A DNA stretch of 64,000 nt. It comes from Plectrocnemia conspersa. Lineage: Eukaryota > Arthropoda > Insecta > Trichoptera > Polycentropodidae. The stretch covers positions 558,001-622,000 of the forward strand of contig VTFK01000097.1 of the NCBI GenBank assembly GCA_009617715.1, read 5' to 3'. Positions 50,758 to 61,719 of the stretch are shown here, piece by piece. Position 1 is the stretch's first letter, and each line of letters opens with the position of its first letter. The position numbers and the translations under genes are program-made. The notes below the pieces were generated by a model. It was not told the DNA's origin. It saw nothing but the letters and a program-made list of their open reading frames with translations, and made no database searches.

Positions 50758-52345
50758 CCGCGTAACCAAATTAAAAAAAAAAAATATGAATTTTGATATA
50801 GTTGCACACAGTTTTATATAGTTAAGAATCATTAAAAAATTTAGAATTTATCTTTACTTATGTTTCAACATGAAAGCGAGTTTTTAGATGTCAATATAAA
50901 TAGAAGACTCGCGTTTTTTTCTTATACACGTTTTAAAAAGTTATTTGATTGTCAAACGCTGATCATCAATATGTTTTTTATAGAGCTCACAAATGACAAC
51001 GGATGGTCTTAAACTGTTTTTTAAACATGAACAATACTTATTCCTACTTTAAATATACGGCATTGCTATATAAACAAGCTGGCGACAATTTTTACATCAG
51101 TTTATGCGCAGAAGAAATGGATCACTAAACGAACCTCACACGGCCATTATAAACACACGCTGCAAGCACAATGCTTCTGGGACTGAGTGTCACGATACGG
51201 CAGTGCTGTCAATCTAATAAAAAAACGAAATATCCCTCGTAGATTATTTTGGCAACACCAATCTAACGGCGCTTCAATTAGCTCTCGTTCGAAATTTTAG
51301 CAATTCGCCTACGCTCGTACTAGCTGCGGTTAGTTGGAGTTTATTGTTTTGTTTACAATCTAAATTCTAGCGAGCATTATAAATTTTCATTCTCTCCGGT
51401 CGGCAGGATGCATTGTGTACGGAATATGAACAGAACGGTGTGGGTATAGATAGTATTTTAAATGTTGTCGACGAGCTTGCCACATTCCATAGGATAGGCA
51501 GTCGCCCATCTATCTATTTATCTCCACTATACACCGACCGATCCTTGTTTATATGCAAATGCATTTGAACTATATAGCGACCATGTTTGATTAGAGTGCA
51601 ATGCTCCTCGCTATACAATATCACGCATCCTTGTGCTTATTGATAAAGGCATTGATGGTCTCGGTCAACAAGAGTTACAAGATCAATGTCTACTTTTGAA
51701 TGTTGTATCATATAACATCATAGATACAAATAAACATATATATTATAAGGGGAATGCAGTTATATTATATAAATATGTACAACAACCATACATCACAGTT
51801 TCGAAATAACAAGGCGACATATTTATTAAGCAAATTACACACAGTCGCATAAAGATACATTATATTTATTATCCAATCTATACAATATAAATAATTGCAT
51901 CGGCTGCTGTTGGAGATTATCGAGTTTATCTCGTGCTGCGGACACAACCGGTTTTGATCCTTGGGTTAATTGAGCGCACGCGTTGTTTATGTGTGCCAAC
52001 TAACTTACTTACGGTTAAACTGGTTTTGAATTAAACTTTTACGAAAATCAAATTTAATATTTATTATGTTTACTTAAAAAAATCAACGCAGAGTGTTTTT
52101 AAAAGTGCAAAAAAGACAAATAAACATCTCGTTGAGAAAAATTAAGTGAGATTTCGAGTTGCGCAAACTGTGAAGAGCTTGTTTTTGTATGAAAGCGACG
52201 AAATGTATTTGCTGACGAATTTTTGCAAAGTATTTTCGACACTTATCGGCCGCGTGACCACTTGTGAGAATCAAGCTTAATCAATTTATGACTGTTTGGA
52301 TGTCGTTCGTTTTTTTAATGTCTGAGATGCAGCGTCTTATTTTTT
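50758..52345. other. Mixed-composition non-coding stretch
   Basis: GC-moderate at 51100-51660 with no sustained frame. Otherwise AT-rich. Confidence 0.4.
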
Positions 52346-52405
52346 ATTTTTTATTAAATTTAAGACTGTATAATTTTATTTTTTATTAAGTTTAAGACTA
52401 TAATT
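52346..52405 (+). repeat. 32-bp tandem duplication
   Basis: ATTTTTTATTAAATTTAAGA (52346) recurs as ATTTTTTATTAAGTTTAAGA (52378), giving a period of 32 bases. The second copy is slightly shortened. Confidence 0.85.
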
Positions 52406-52580
52406 CCATGGTTTTAACTATACTAGAAAATAAAAGAGTTGTTTAAAAATGGGACATACTTACAGATGTATGGTAGACATACTTGTAACTCTATATGTAC
52501 ATAATAAATGGTATTACTTGAATTAAATCACGCCTTTGGAAACTATATTACCAGCAATTTCATATATGATTATAATAACT

Positions 52581-52900
52581 AAAAAAAGGTAATTTTGGAA
52601 ATTTACGTTAAAAGACCATCTTGGAAATTTGTGCTAAGGATTAATTGCTGCGGGTGCCAATAAACGATCATCACGGAAATTTTTGTTTAAGAAGGACAAA
52701 GGGCAAATTGTTAGAGAGCTAAAGAAAGGTCATTTTGGAAATTTACGTTTCAAGCCATCTCAGAATTTTTGTTCCGAGTAGGATAAAGGAGAACATATTA
52801 CTGTGAGAACTTAAAAATTTTGGAAATTTTGTATTTTTATTAAAATGCCATCTTGTTTTTTTTTTTTGTTTGAGGAGGACAAATTGACGGAAGAAAAAAA
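52581..52900 (+). repeat. Decayed repeat array of AAGGT-ATTTTGGAAATTTACG units
   Basis: AAAGGTAATTTTGGAAATTT (52585) and AAAGGTCATTTTGGAAATTT (52725) begin units 140 bases apart. A third, degraded unit starts near 52811 (AAAATTTTGGAAATTTTG). Each is followed by CCATCT and a TTTGT..(A/C)GAGGA-type tail, so the array is nested and uneven. It ends just before a Tigger-like terminal repeat and may be that element's interior. Confidence 0.6.
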
Positions 52901-52952
52901 AAGTAATTTCGTTATGTTTTGTTCAAGAAGTACAAACATTTTGACTAGGAGG

Positions 52953-53002
52953 TCTGTTCAACTAATCGTTATATGAATTTCTCGTTATGCGAGGTTTCAC
53001 TG
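52953..53002 (-). mobile_element. Tigger/pogo-like terminal repeat (right end)
   Basis: On the minus strand it reads CAGTGAAACCTCGCATAACG, then AGAAATTCATATAACG, a classic pogo/Tigger-type terminus, with TA at 53003-53004. No matching left end was identified upstream. The repeat array at 52581-52900 may be internal sequence. Confidence 0.55.
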
Positions 53003-53081
53003 TATATAATATATAAGTTTTAATAAAGATGTACAATATTTTTTTCTACAACCAAGCAGAAGTCACAAAAGATTTACAATA

Positions 53082-53130
53082 CAGTGAATAGGTTCCTGAT
53101 TTATGTGAATTCGATATAAGCGATTTAAAT
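53082..53130 (+). mobile_element. Tigger/pogo-like terminal repeat (left end)
   Basis: CAGTGAATAGGTTCCTGATT, then GAATTCGATATAAGCGATT, is a diverged version of the terminus at 52953-53002, in the opposite orientation and preceded by TA (53080-53081). No right end was found downstream. The two ends lie back to back, 79 bases apart. Confidence 0.5.
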
Positions 53131-54500
53131 AAAACATACAATAGCATGTAAAGTTTCTAGCACAATACCAGTGCTTGAATAACGGATAATAGTAAAAAAA
53201 ATGCCAGATTGACCATACATATCCTATCTTAACGAGCTTTAGAGTGCCATAAAGAGTCGCGATCGCTTCCTTATGTTTGCCTGTCCGGCCAGGACGTCAG
53301 TGCTCTAGAACGCTCCCCTTGAACGAGCTATCCAGTTTGTTAACGAGCTTTCTAAACACAACTATGTGTTCAACGATAGCTTTGAGGAGCTAGAAAAATT
53401 TATATGGTATGATGCTCATCTACATATTTTAGGTGTGCAACAAAATTAATTATATTTTAAAATATTTTATATTATTATTATAGTCACAAGAAATATATTG
53501 TAAATATATTAACCATGAATTAAACATTAAATTATAAATTGATAATGCACCAGGGCTTTATTATGAAATGAAAACAGAAATAAAATTTAAGATTTTTTTT
53601 AATGAAACGAGCACATAGTTGTGAACAGAAAAAAACTTTTTTAGAAGAACAATAATAAAATGAATAACCAAAGCAATTTTTAACCGAGAAGATAACTTTG
53701 TTATTTAAATCTGTAAGTGAATATTCGTACAAGTTTTACAGCAAAAATGTGTCTTATATATATTACCTAAATCCAATTAATAAATCTGATTATATTTTAG
53801 TACTAAAGCATGTGCGTAATGGATATGAACGAAATAATAACAGCCAGTTTTAAGATATTGCGTTTCTACTTGTCTAGCGAACAAGTTTCAATCTAGTAAA
53901 GTGCTTCGCACCTTGTGAGCGAAAACGCTTAGGCGTGTCTTATAATAAAAATTCTAATTTGATTAGGCGGTCATTTTCCCTTCATAAATACGCCTTTTAT
54001 ACGCACAATATATAAAAGCGTTTATTTCGTACTGGGGTAATCCAATTTGTCCGATTTTATCTTGTTTATATTCAACGAACCCACAAAATGTATATTATAA
54101 ATAATTACAAAGCACACAGTAACACACAATGCTCTAGACTTGTTGTTTATCAATTGTGAGAGGCATAAGCAAAACGACCGAGTACTCACGCAGTCACTCT
54201 TATGTAAGATTATTACGGTGATAATAAAGCGTTTGTGAACTGTCGCAGCACTTAATAGATAATGACAGTGTTTTGTAAATTGTCGCTGGTTAGGGGAGCC
54301 TTTTGTCGCGGTCAAACAAAAAGACATTGTACTTGGTCAGTTAAGTTGAACCATAACAGTTAACGGGCAAAATTTTCAGTATATATTTTTCAATAAATGT
54401 GCGTAGTATACGTAAAAAATATTTATATATTTATATATACAATCTTACACACACAACTTGGATATTCAATATTCAATGCATGAAATGCTCCGTTCGAATC
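53131..54500. other. Mixed-composition non-coding stretch
   Basis: TTAACGAGCTTT occurs at 53230 and 53340 (direct copies) inside a GC-moderate patch at 53220-53400 that may be the interior of the element beginning at 53082. The rest is AT-rich. Confidence 0.35.
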
Positions 54501-55000
54501 CGAAATTACCCAACAATACGTGCTTGAAGAAAATTGGAAAATGAAGAAAAATAGAAGAGTTGGCGGCGCTCTCGGGCGTAGAGGAAATTTAGCTTTTCCT
54601 TACCTAGGCAGTCTTCATCAGCCATTTGATGAGAAAAGTAGCAAAAAAGAAAAAGACAACAAAATTGCGAGATACGGAATAATGACCCTTAGGGACTGTA
54701 TTACTTTCGCATCGAAGAGAAAAAAGCCGCTGAATGAGCTCGAAGATCTCTCTTTGTGTCTGCGACTGGATAGAGAGGGAAAGAGAGCTGGATAAACCAC
54801 AATAAATTTAAACCCTAACGAAGTAATGTGTTTTTATGCGCAAGTTAATCGATTCGAGAAGATTTATCTCGGAGATGTCGCACTTTCGGGATAAACGATG
54901 GTAGTACAGTAAATCATCGGAGTAATCGCCGTGGCACGAATTACTCGAGCGAATAATAATTGCGAATTCAGTAACATATTTTCCATTCACCTCCCTTTAG
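54501..55000. other. GC-moderate block, function unknown
   Basis: A 91-codon basic plus frame (54520-54795) overlaps a minus frame. Neither matches a family. Purine-rich with several GAGA-type words (AGAGAGGGAAAGAGAG near 54772). Confidence 0.3.
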
Positions 55001-55396
55001 CATATATTGTGTATACAAAGATATATGTATATATATATATATAGAAAGGCTTGTTGCCCCTCTATAATGACCGGCATTAAGATTATTGCTCAAGTTAATG
55101 GACATTGCAAGATAAGCCAACAACTTCTATAAAGGCTAATAGCCCAAAGATTTACTTTGTATTTCGGCAATGGTTAGCACTTCTATTTGTTAAATATAAA
55201 TAAAACATCTTTGGTTTAATTGCGGCAATATTACGGCAGTGCTCGGACGTGCGATTTAAACTGCGTGTAAAATGGATGTGCAATATCGCCATCATACTAA
55301 CATTGATTTTATTTATTAAAATAATCAAATACAATATAATATTTTAGTGTGCAAAGTAAAAGCAAAAAGTGAGCGCAAAAATGGACAAAAAATAAT
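55001..55396. other. AT-rich non-coding stretch
   Basis: A short TA run lies at 55027-55041. From about 55354, A-rich words (GCAAAAAGTGAGCGCAAAAA) look like decayed units of the following minisatellite. Confidence 0.45.
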
Positions 55397-55455
55397 CAAA
55401 ATAGTGCAGAGCAAAATAGCGCATACAAAACGCGCAGTAGCAAAACAGTGCAACG
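55397..55455 (+). repeat. Minisatellite, four 14-15-bp units
   Basis: The units are CAAAATAGTGCAGAG, CAAAATAGCGCATA, CAAAACGCGCAGTAG and CAAAACAGTGCAACG, with consensus CAAAAYAGYGCA plus 2-3 variable bases. Confidence 0.8.
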
Positions 55456-55584
55456 CATAAATAAAAAAATATAAACACGAATACAGAAATATTAAGCATT
55501 AAAAACGGAAATAATGCACGTGTTTTTTTTTCTTCTGAAAGTGCACATTTTTTCCCCCCTGATTCTTTGATATTATTTTTAATA

Positions 55585-55602
55585 TTTTTTTTTTTTTTTT
55601 TT
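55585..55602 (+). repeat. T18 homopolymer tract
   Basis: 18 consecutive T bases. No retroposed sequence was recognised beside it. Confidence 0.9.
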
Positions 55603-56240
55603 AACGCGTTTATTTCAGAAATATTCATGGGTACAATAGTATACAGACATGTTAAATACACAATACTGGTTTATAACCATTTCCATTGTTTACAATTAAA
55701 ATTATTTTTAATATAGGCTATGTAATAACGTACGTGGAAACGACTTTTATTTTATCGTTGGGTTGCGCTGTTTTGTCGTGGCACCATTTTAACGTTGTGC
55801 TGTTTTGTTCTGCGGCGTTCTGTAAGTCACGGTAATAGAGTTACAATATTGAGGGTTAATTTATGTTTCATTTATATTGCAGTCCTGTATCTTGTCATTT
55901 AAGTAACATGAACGTGCTGCAACTGGCATTAATTTTTAATATTGCTTATTGTTTAAAGCTAGTCGCTGCATGTTTAAATATCGAATATACAATTGTGAAA
56001 ATTGTTTCTGTAAATATGCATCACATAATTATTTTTTAATATTAAAAATGTTCATTGTTAAAAGTATTCCGTTCGCGATTTATCAATGAGAGCAAACTTT
56101 GAAGATTATATTATAGTATAGAAATAGATAAAATCATCCTTGCGCCTATTTTTTAAAGCCGATAAGATCCGATTTATCTCTGCTAAGCACAACACACTGA
56201 GAGCATCCACTTAAAGTTTGCTTTTCATTACGCGGAACAT
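55603..56240. other. Non-coding stretch
   Basis: No recognisable feature. Confidence 0.45.
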
Positions 56241-56820
56241 GTAACAATATTATCGTCTCGCAAAGATTACCTTTTGTGGAAATTCGGCTCTCGCCATTTC
56301 CAGGTAATCCGGCCCAAGTTCCAGCTAATTGCCAAGTTTGCAGCGCCACTCCGACTAAGCCCGATTATAAACACGAACTCGGCGCGAATCAAACGCCCGG
56401 TTATTATTTCAACCATAAAACGATTGTCGAGAGTTTGTTTTTGGGAGCAATTAATGCTTTCGCGTATGTATCTTTCTGTCCGTTGGCGATATCATCATGG
56501 CGTCGGATCGCCTTTTATGGGCGCCGCTAGCCACTCAGGAAATCCTGTCTGTATTTTGGCGCATGCACATGGATGCAGCGGCGCACGCGAGCCAATGTCA
56601 TCCAAAAACCAATTATCGCATATTCGAAAATGCATATTTAGTATGGCTTGCTCAGCAGCAAATGTCCCGTTGTATTACAATATATGCCCATGCCATGGAT
56701 GCGCAGTGCACAATCGAACCCGAAGCCGACAGTCTCGGTCACGGTGATTGCGTTTTTGAACCCACGACGAACCCACTCTCTCATTGGATACACCCAAGCC
56801 CGCATAGGATAGCTTAGTTA
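56241..56820. other. GC-moderate island with three overlapping frames
   Basis: All three plus-strand frames are partly open (157, 84 and 106 codons, overlapping). That indicates low stop density from composition rather than a gene. The longest begins at TTG, not ATG, and none has a known domain. TTTTATGG (56513-56520), ACCATAAAAC (56411-56420) and ATTAATGC are homeodomain-type words. A candidate regulatory module. Confidence 0.3.
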
Positions 56821-58350
56821 ACATCATATTGACTGTTAATGTCTATAATAGCTTCCGTACGATAGACTTTTTATTACCAATGCGTTTTTTTAACGTCTGC
56901 ATAACATTAAAGATAATGGCAATGACAAAAAATATAGAGTTAACAACAGTGGTTATAAACATCTTGAATAAACATTAAAAAGAACAGAGAAACTCTTTTT
57001 GATCAGAACGATATATGACACTCATTATTTACTAAGCGAAAGATTGGGTTGAAACTCAAATGATCCTAATTATTATTTTTATTTCCACAATCCTGCACCT
57101 ATATATCATTCACTATATTTTTATATGATCTGATTGTTTTAATAATGTATTACTAGTTATGCATTGTAACGACTCACATACGAACCATGACGCGTCTCTA
57201 TAGTTATCGGCTGTTGATTCGCGCAAAATATGTTTACTGTCACTGTCACTGTTCCACCTGTAACACGTGAAGCAACCAAAGTAGAAGATAAGCATGTACA
57301 TATTTATTAACAAAGCTAGTTTTTTAATATTGCAGATCTTCAATCAATGCTTCTTTCATCAAAACATTAACTTCATTTGAGACGCTTATTTATCACAATG
57401 TGTTTTTTTTAGGAATTAGCCATAGAATCTTTTATTCAAGACCCGCATACGTTTTTCGGCTACCGCCCCGAATAAGGAAGCACTCAAGGTTGGAACCGGT
57501 GAAACGTAAACCGCTGCATAATTTTTACATAAAAAAACGAGGCTAATAAAGCTTCCACCTGCCGTTTATCTAAACAAAAACATTTTTTTAGTATTGGAGC
57601 ACTTGCACGCTCTTCGTGTTTAGATTCGCTACATATGAAGCTAATGTAAATGTATCAGAGATATATAAACAATATGCCAAAAGGAAGGACAGATTGAGGA
57701 AACAATTTGCGCAGAATTTACGACGGACAATTTGTTGATGCTTTTTTTTTGTTAGCTCGGCAATGAAACACCCAAACGAATCTAAAGTACGTGGGATATG
57801 TGTTTGTGTGTGTCGTGAGGGATTCGAATAACTGTTGGGAATAGATTATGTGTGTACTCTCGAAGGCGGATTCACTTACGGTCAGTAAGCCAGACCGTGG
57901 GCGAGGGCCGCAGACCATGAAGCCAGACCCTCGTCATGCAGAGTGAACTCTCTCTTTCAAGGCCAGACACTGGGACGGGACAACGCAAGATTAAATTCAT
58001 TACGCTTTTTTTGACTTTCTTCATTTAGACTTTTTATTATTGAATAGGTCGCGGGCGTAATAAATCTCCCGACGAAGTAAAAGTACATTTCCGTAGGGTT
58101 TTGTGGGATTCGCACTACAATCTAGATCCGAAAGGACTCGACAGGAGAAGTTGATAATTAAGGCTGTCAAAACCGAGCACGCAAATCAGACACGAAGTCA
58201 ATTAAGGCACGCGAACTTACTTTCTTTTTTTAAGGGCCATTCGCGTTTTTGAAATTTGGACAGTAACCATGAAACGATAATTGTTGAATAGATCTCATTA
58301 AAAATGTATTATTAATTAGTTAATATCACGTAATTTTCTACAACTTTAAT
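56821..58350. other. Mixed-composition non-coding stretch
   Basis: GC-moderate at 57840-58260. No gene or paired repeat. TAAGGCACGCG at 58203 is a chance resemblance to a miR-124 seed region. Confidence 0.4.
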
Positions 58351-58358
58351 ATCTAGAT

Positions 58359-59042
58359 CAGGTCTCGGCAACCTTTTTTGGCTGCGGGTCAAAATAATTC
58401 AAATGTGACTATGAAAAAGCCTATTCGGGTCGCTTCATAAGATTCCCATATCGTCTGGACGAAGTACCGTTACACGAAATAGCATGCTTTATCTCTTTCT
58501 TCGTTGCGTGTGACACCCCTCCCATTTTTATTTCTAGGGGATCGGCGTCAGTTTTATATTGTTAAATGAATAAATTTGATTAACCTACAATACCACTAAC
58601 TTCATTTAATAATTTTGCTACTTATGTATCTAATTTTTTTAATTTTGCGCAGAATTTCAACGATATTTTAAATAAATATTATTATTATATTCATTATTAA
58701 ATGTTTTCCTACTATTTGTGTTCTTATTTTGTTTCCAAAAGCAATAAATATTTGTATTTATTATAAGAAAAGAGCATTATTATATAATAAAAATAAAATG
58801 GTGAATATTTCTTTAGAAGCGTAGGGTAACAACCCCACAGTGTATGGCTGAGAGGCAAATAGTAGTGGATTCTAATTAGAATGTAACGGTAAACCGTCGA
58901 GCTCGATAGGGAATATTTTTGGTCCTAACAACCATATATGTGGTCTAGTCGTGACATCGTAACACGTTAAAAAAAATTATATTTGCAGAACTGAAATGGG
59001 TCACTTCAAATCATCAAACGGGTCATAGGTTGCCGAGCCCTG
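58359..59042. mobile_element. Complete non-autonomous hAT element (684 bp)
   Basis: The left end CAGGTCTCGGCAACC and the reverse complement of the right end, CAGGGCTCGGCAACC, match at 14 of 15 positions. The flanking 8-base target duplications are identical: ATCTAGAT at 58351-58358 and 59043-59050. CAGGG termini with 8-bp duplications define the hAT superfamily. GGGTCGC-type and GGGTCA words follow each end as possible subterminal sites. There is no transposase frame, so it would depend on an autonomous relative. Confidence 0.9.
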
Positions 59043-59050
59043 ATCTAGAT

Positions 59051-59466
59051 GATTACAAAATAAGTTCTAGATTTAAGCAAAAGTGTGATATATATATAAT
59101 ATAAGTTGTGAAAGCACAGCTTCTACTAAATATATCGAAATTTACTACTAATATTTATAGGCTATTAGTGGAACAATTAAAAAACTGTTTTGTTCGATGG
59201 CGTGAGCAAGCGACTTCGCTCAAGCGGTCGGGAGCGGTGTTCGAGGAGTCACAAAAGAGACTTGAGTAACATTTTCAAAAAGAGAAATACAGTAAAACAC
59301 AGTTAAATCGAAAATTGCGAAATGTTTAAAACTGTATCATGATTCTAATTAATTGAAATGCTCAATTCCAAGATGTTGCGAAAACAATTTTGTTTAATAT
59401 ACTATGGTTGTTGATATACTTAAGTAAAACAGCTGGCCGTTTTAATCCTAAGCATATTTACTATAT
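59051..59466. other. Spacer between two hAT elements
   Basis: A GC-moderate patch lies at 59195-59270. Otherwise AT-rich. No gene. Confidence 0.45.
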
Positions 59467-60142
59467 CATGGTTTCCCAAACTATGTTCCGCGGAACACTG
59501 GTGTTCCGCGGATGCAAAATAGGTGTTCCGCGGAGCCTAAATAGATATTTCACAAAAATTTGGTGTATATTAAAAAAAATTGTTTGTCTTGCTAATACAT
59601 AAAAATTGTTCATAAATCTGATAAAAAAGCTTGAAACTATTGTAATTTATTGCCTTAAAATAGGATTGGGTGTATACTTTTGGAAATATAAATGATTTAA
59701 ATATAAATGATTTAAATAATATAAATTAATTTAATCTGGTTGCTTATAATACAGATTTTTTTCCATTTTGACAAAAAAAATATTACATAATTTACATATT
59801 ATTCAAAAACTACCCATGGATCTTTGATTGAAAACAAGAAATTTGACGAAAGAAAGGCCAAATACTTCTACTGATACATCTATCATCGAAGAAGAAAATA
59901 ATCCAAAAACTGAGAATACAACTATTCAATATTATGCTATAAAAAAAAATGTAATTTAAGAACCCAAAATCATCAGTCATTAGGAGTTTTATCTATTTTA
60001 ATTTTAATGATATTTCTTTTTTAACATTTTTTTTTTATTTATACTATTATGAATTACTGAACCTAAAAAATAAGCTTAGTGTTCCGACAAAGTTTTCGGA
60101 TTTGCCAAGTGTTCCGTCGCTGAAAAAGTTTGGGAAGCCCTG
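59467..60142 (+). mobile_element. Internally deleted hAT element (676 bp) with subterminal repeats
   Basis: The left end CATGGTTTCCCAAACT and the reverse complement of the right end, CAGGGCTTCCCAAACT, differ at two positions. The target duplications TACTATAT (59459-59466 and 60143-60150) are identical. TGTTCCGCGG occurs three times inside the left end (59484, 59502, 59524), and TGTTCCG occurs twice inside the right end (60080, 60110). They are likely transposase binding sites. A transposase N-terminus remnant lies at 59816-59959. Confidence 0.9.
59816..59959 (+). pseudogene. hAT transposase N-terminal remnant
   Basis: An ATG frame of 47 codons, with one internal TGA at codon 4, reads MDL*LKTRNLTKERPNTSTD and then IIEEENNPKTENTTIQYYA. 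A short start of the M-D-x-W/L-L type followed by a polar acidic linker is what precedes the BED zinc finger in Buster/ZBED-like hAT transposases. No zinc-finger cysteines or hATC motif remain. It is inside the element and in its expected 5' position. Confidence 0.5.
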
Positions 60143-60150
60143 TACTATAT

Positions 60151-60369
60151 CATTTCTTAGAATTTAATGGCCATCGCTTCATTGAAAGAAAATAAAAGGT
60201 TTACGTAACACTTGCGTCTGTTTCTATGTTTTGTATTAATGACTTTCTCTTGATTATTATTTTAGAACCATAATTTAAAAATCGAACAACGTTAATTTTA
60301 ATTAGGGTTTATGGCGCTTGTAACGTTGTTGAATGCCGTCTCAATTTTTATGCATTTATTTTCTCGTGG
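60151..60369. other. AT-rich non-coding stretch
   Basis: No recognisable feature. Confidence 0.5.
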
Positions 60370-60840
60370 TCGCTAAATTTTTGAGCATCTTTTCTTGACC
60401 TTGACCGCTGCTTCGCAGTGAAAGAAGAGGAAGAGATACGAAAATGGCGACAAGCCGAATGCAGCGTCTCGCTCGGCGAGCCAATCATCGCTTGCTCTTT
60501 CGCGCAGTGTTTTTTTTGCGGAAACATGTTTGTCCTTGGAGTGGTCCGCGCAGCGGTAATACACGAGGCGGCGGCAATCGCAACGGCTCCAAAATAAAAA
60601 CGCGACCGGCCACTATTCGGTAGATGGTTTGCTTTTACGATTCGAATCGAGAGAGTCGTCGAGAGCGCTGCGACGCGACGTTGCCAGGCTGCAACTTGCA
60701 GGCAACCTACTCACGAACAAATCTAAATATAGATGTTTTATAGGAGTGGTACTCTGCGTGGCGGCCCACAGCACCGAAAGACCAACACAATGTCTCGAGA
60801 TAATGCATATACGGTGCTTGTGTGTTATAACGACGCTTGA
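60370..60840. promoter_or_regulatory. CpG-rich segment, candidate promoter or 5' exon
   Basis: CpG density is high between 60400 and 60710 (for example GGTCCGCGCAGCGG, CGACGCGACG), in contrast to the AT-rich flanks. A plus-strand ATG at 60444 in a fair context (CGAAAATGG) opens 59 codons (MATSRMQRLARRANHRLLFR..., stop 60621-60623), arginine-rich but unrecognised. Other frames are also partly open. No TATA box, Initiator pair or splice pattern decides the matter. It may be a promoter, a short exon, or unrelated GC-rich DNA. Confidence 0.25.
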
Positions 60841-61704
60841 CTAGCCTGTCAGCACGAAATTAAAAAAAAACAACATTTTTTTGCTACGCGGCTTAACGAT
60901 GAGGATTATAACTCCATAAATGCGAGACCAAAAAGCGGTTTCCCTCAATCAAAATGTTTATCTAAGTATAAAAAATGTCTTGCCCAAACCCATATAAAAA
61001 GAAATAACAATTATTTGTTAATTAAAATAAAGTTTAGTCACCGATAATAAAACCAGCTCCAATGAATAAATTAAGAACAAACTGTCTTCACGCCTGCACC
61101 ACTTCGTTTCAAAGTAAAATTAATTCGAAAACTTTCATGAACCCAACAAAAAAAATTAAAAAAAAAACACGATAAAGCATTTATGTTTAGGAATAAGCAT
61201 CAGAAAAATATGTTTTACAAGAAAGTGATTGTAAAATTTAGGCAGATATGATCCATTCCATTATCAACAGTCGCAGCAATTTACAAAGACAATATATAAG
61301 GTTAGTACTTGCTAAGAAAATTTTCGGAAAAGGATTCGTTGCAGAGAGATATTCATAAAGTTGACTTTTGTTCTGTCCAATACTCGATCGATATCGCTCG
61401 CTCGCACTTAATCTGTCCAACATTTATTATGTATTAAACAATTATTTTATATATTGCTCATTTAAATTGTTCTCGTTTTTAAATGCAAGTTTTGCTTTTC
61501 TTTCCTCTGTGAAAAGAAAAGGTAAAATACATATTTTATCCTTCAATTCAAATACATATTCATAAATAAAGGACATATTTTTTGGTAAATATTAATATAC
61601 CTTTTATGGCATTTTTAGCAAGAAATCTATAGTTCATTCAAAATAAAAATGCATTGTGAACAACGCTAAATGAAGAATTTTAACAGATTCTCAAATTTAA
61701 ATCA
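60841..61704. other. AT-rich non-coding stretch
   Basis: No recognisable feature. Confidence 0.5.
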
Positions 61705-61719
61705 CCTAACCTAACCTAA
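61705..61719 (+). repeat. Interstitial telomere-type motif (CCTAA)3
   Basis: Three perfect CCTAA units. TTAGG is the usual arthropod telomere repeat, so this supports an insect source only weakly because the tract is short. Confidence 0.7.

Noticed and set aside
54493..54505. CGTTCGAATCCG, a tRNA B-box-like word
   Set aside because: There is no A box or stem structure around it; the upstream DNA is simple AT-rich sequence.
21044..55926. 16-base word AACGTGCTGCAACTGG at 21044 and 55911
   Set aside because: A match of this length between two places in 64 kb is near chance expectation, and the flanks share nothing.
56274..56747. 157-codon open frame, longest in the window
   Set aside because: It starts at TTG, overlaps two other open frames on the same strand and has no domain-like pattern; better explained by low stop density in a GC-moderate island.
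58203..58213. TAAGGCACGCG, identical to the start of miR-124
   Set aside because: The remaining bases of the microRNA do not match and no complementary arm exists nearby to form a precursor hairpin.
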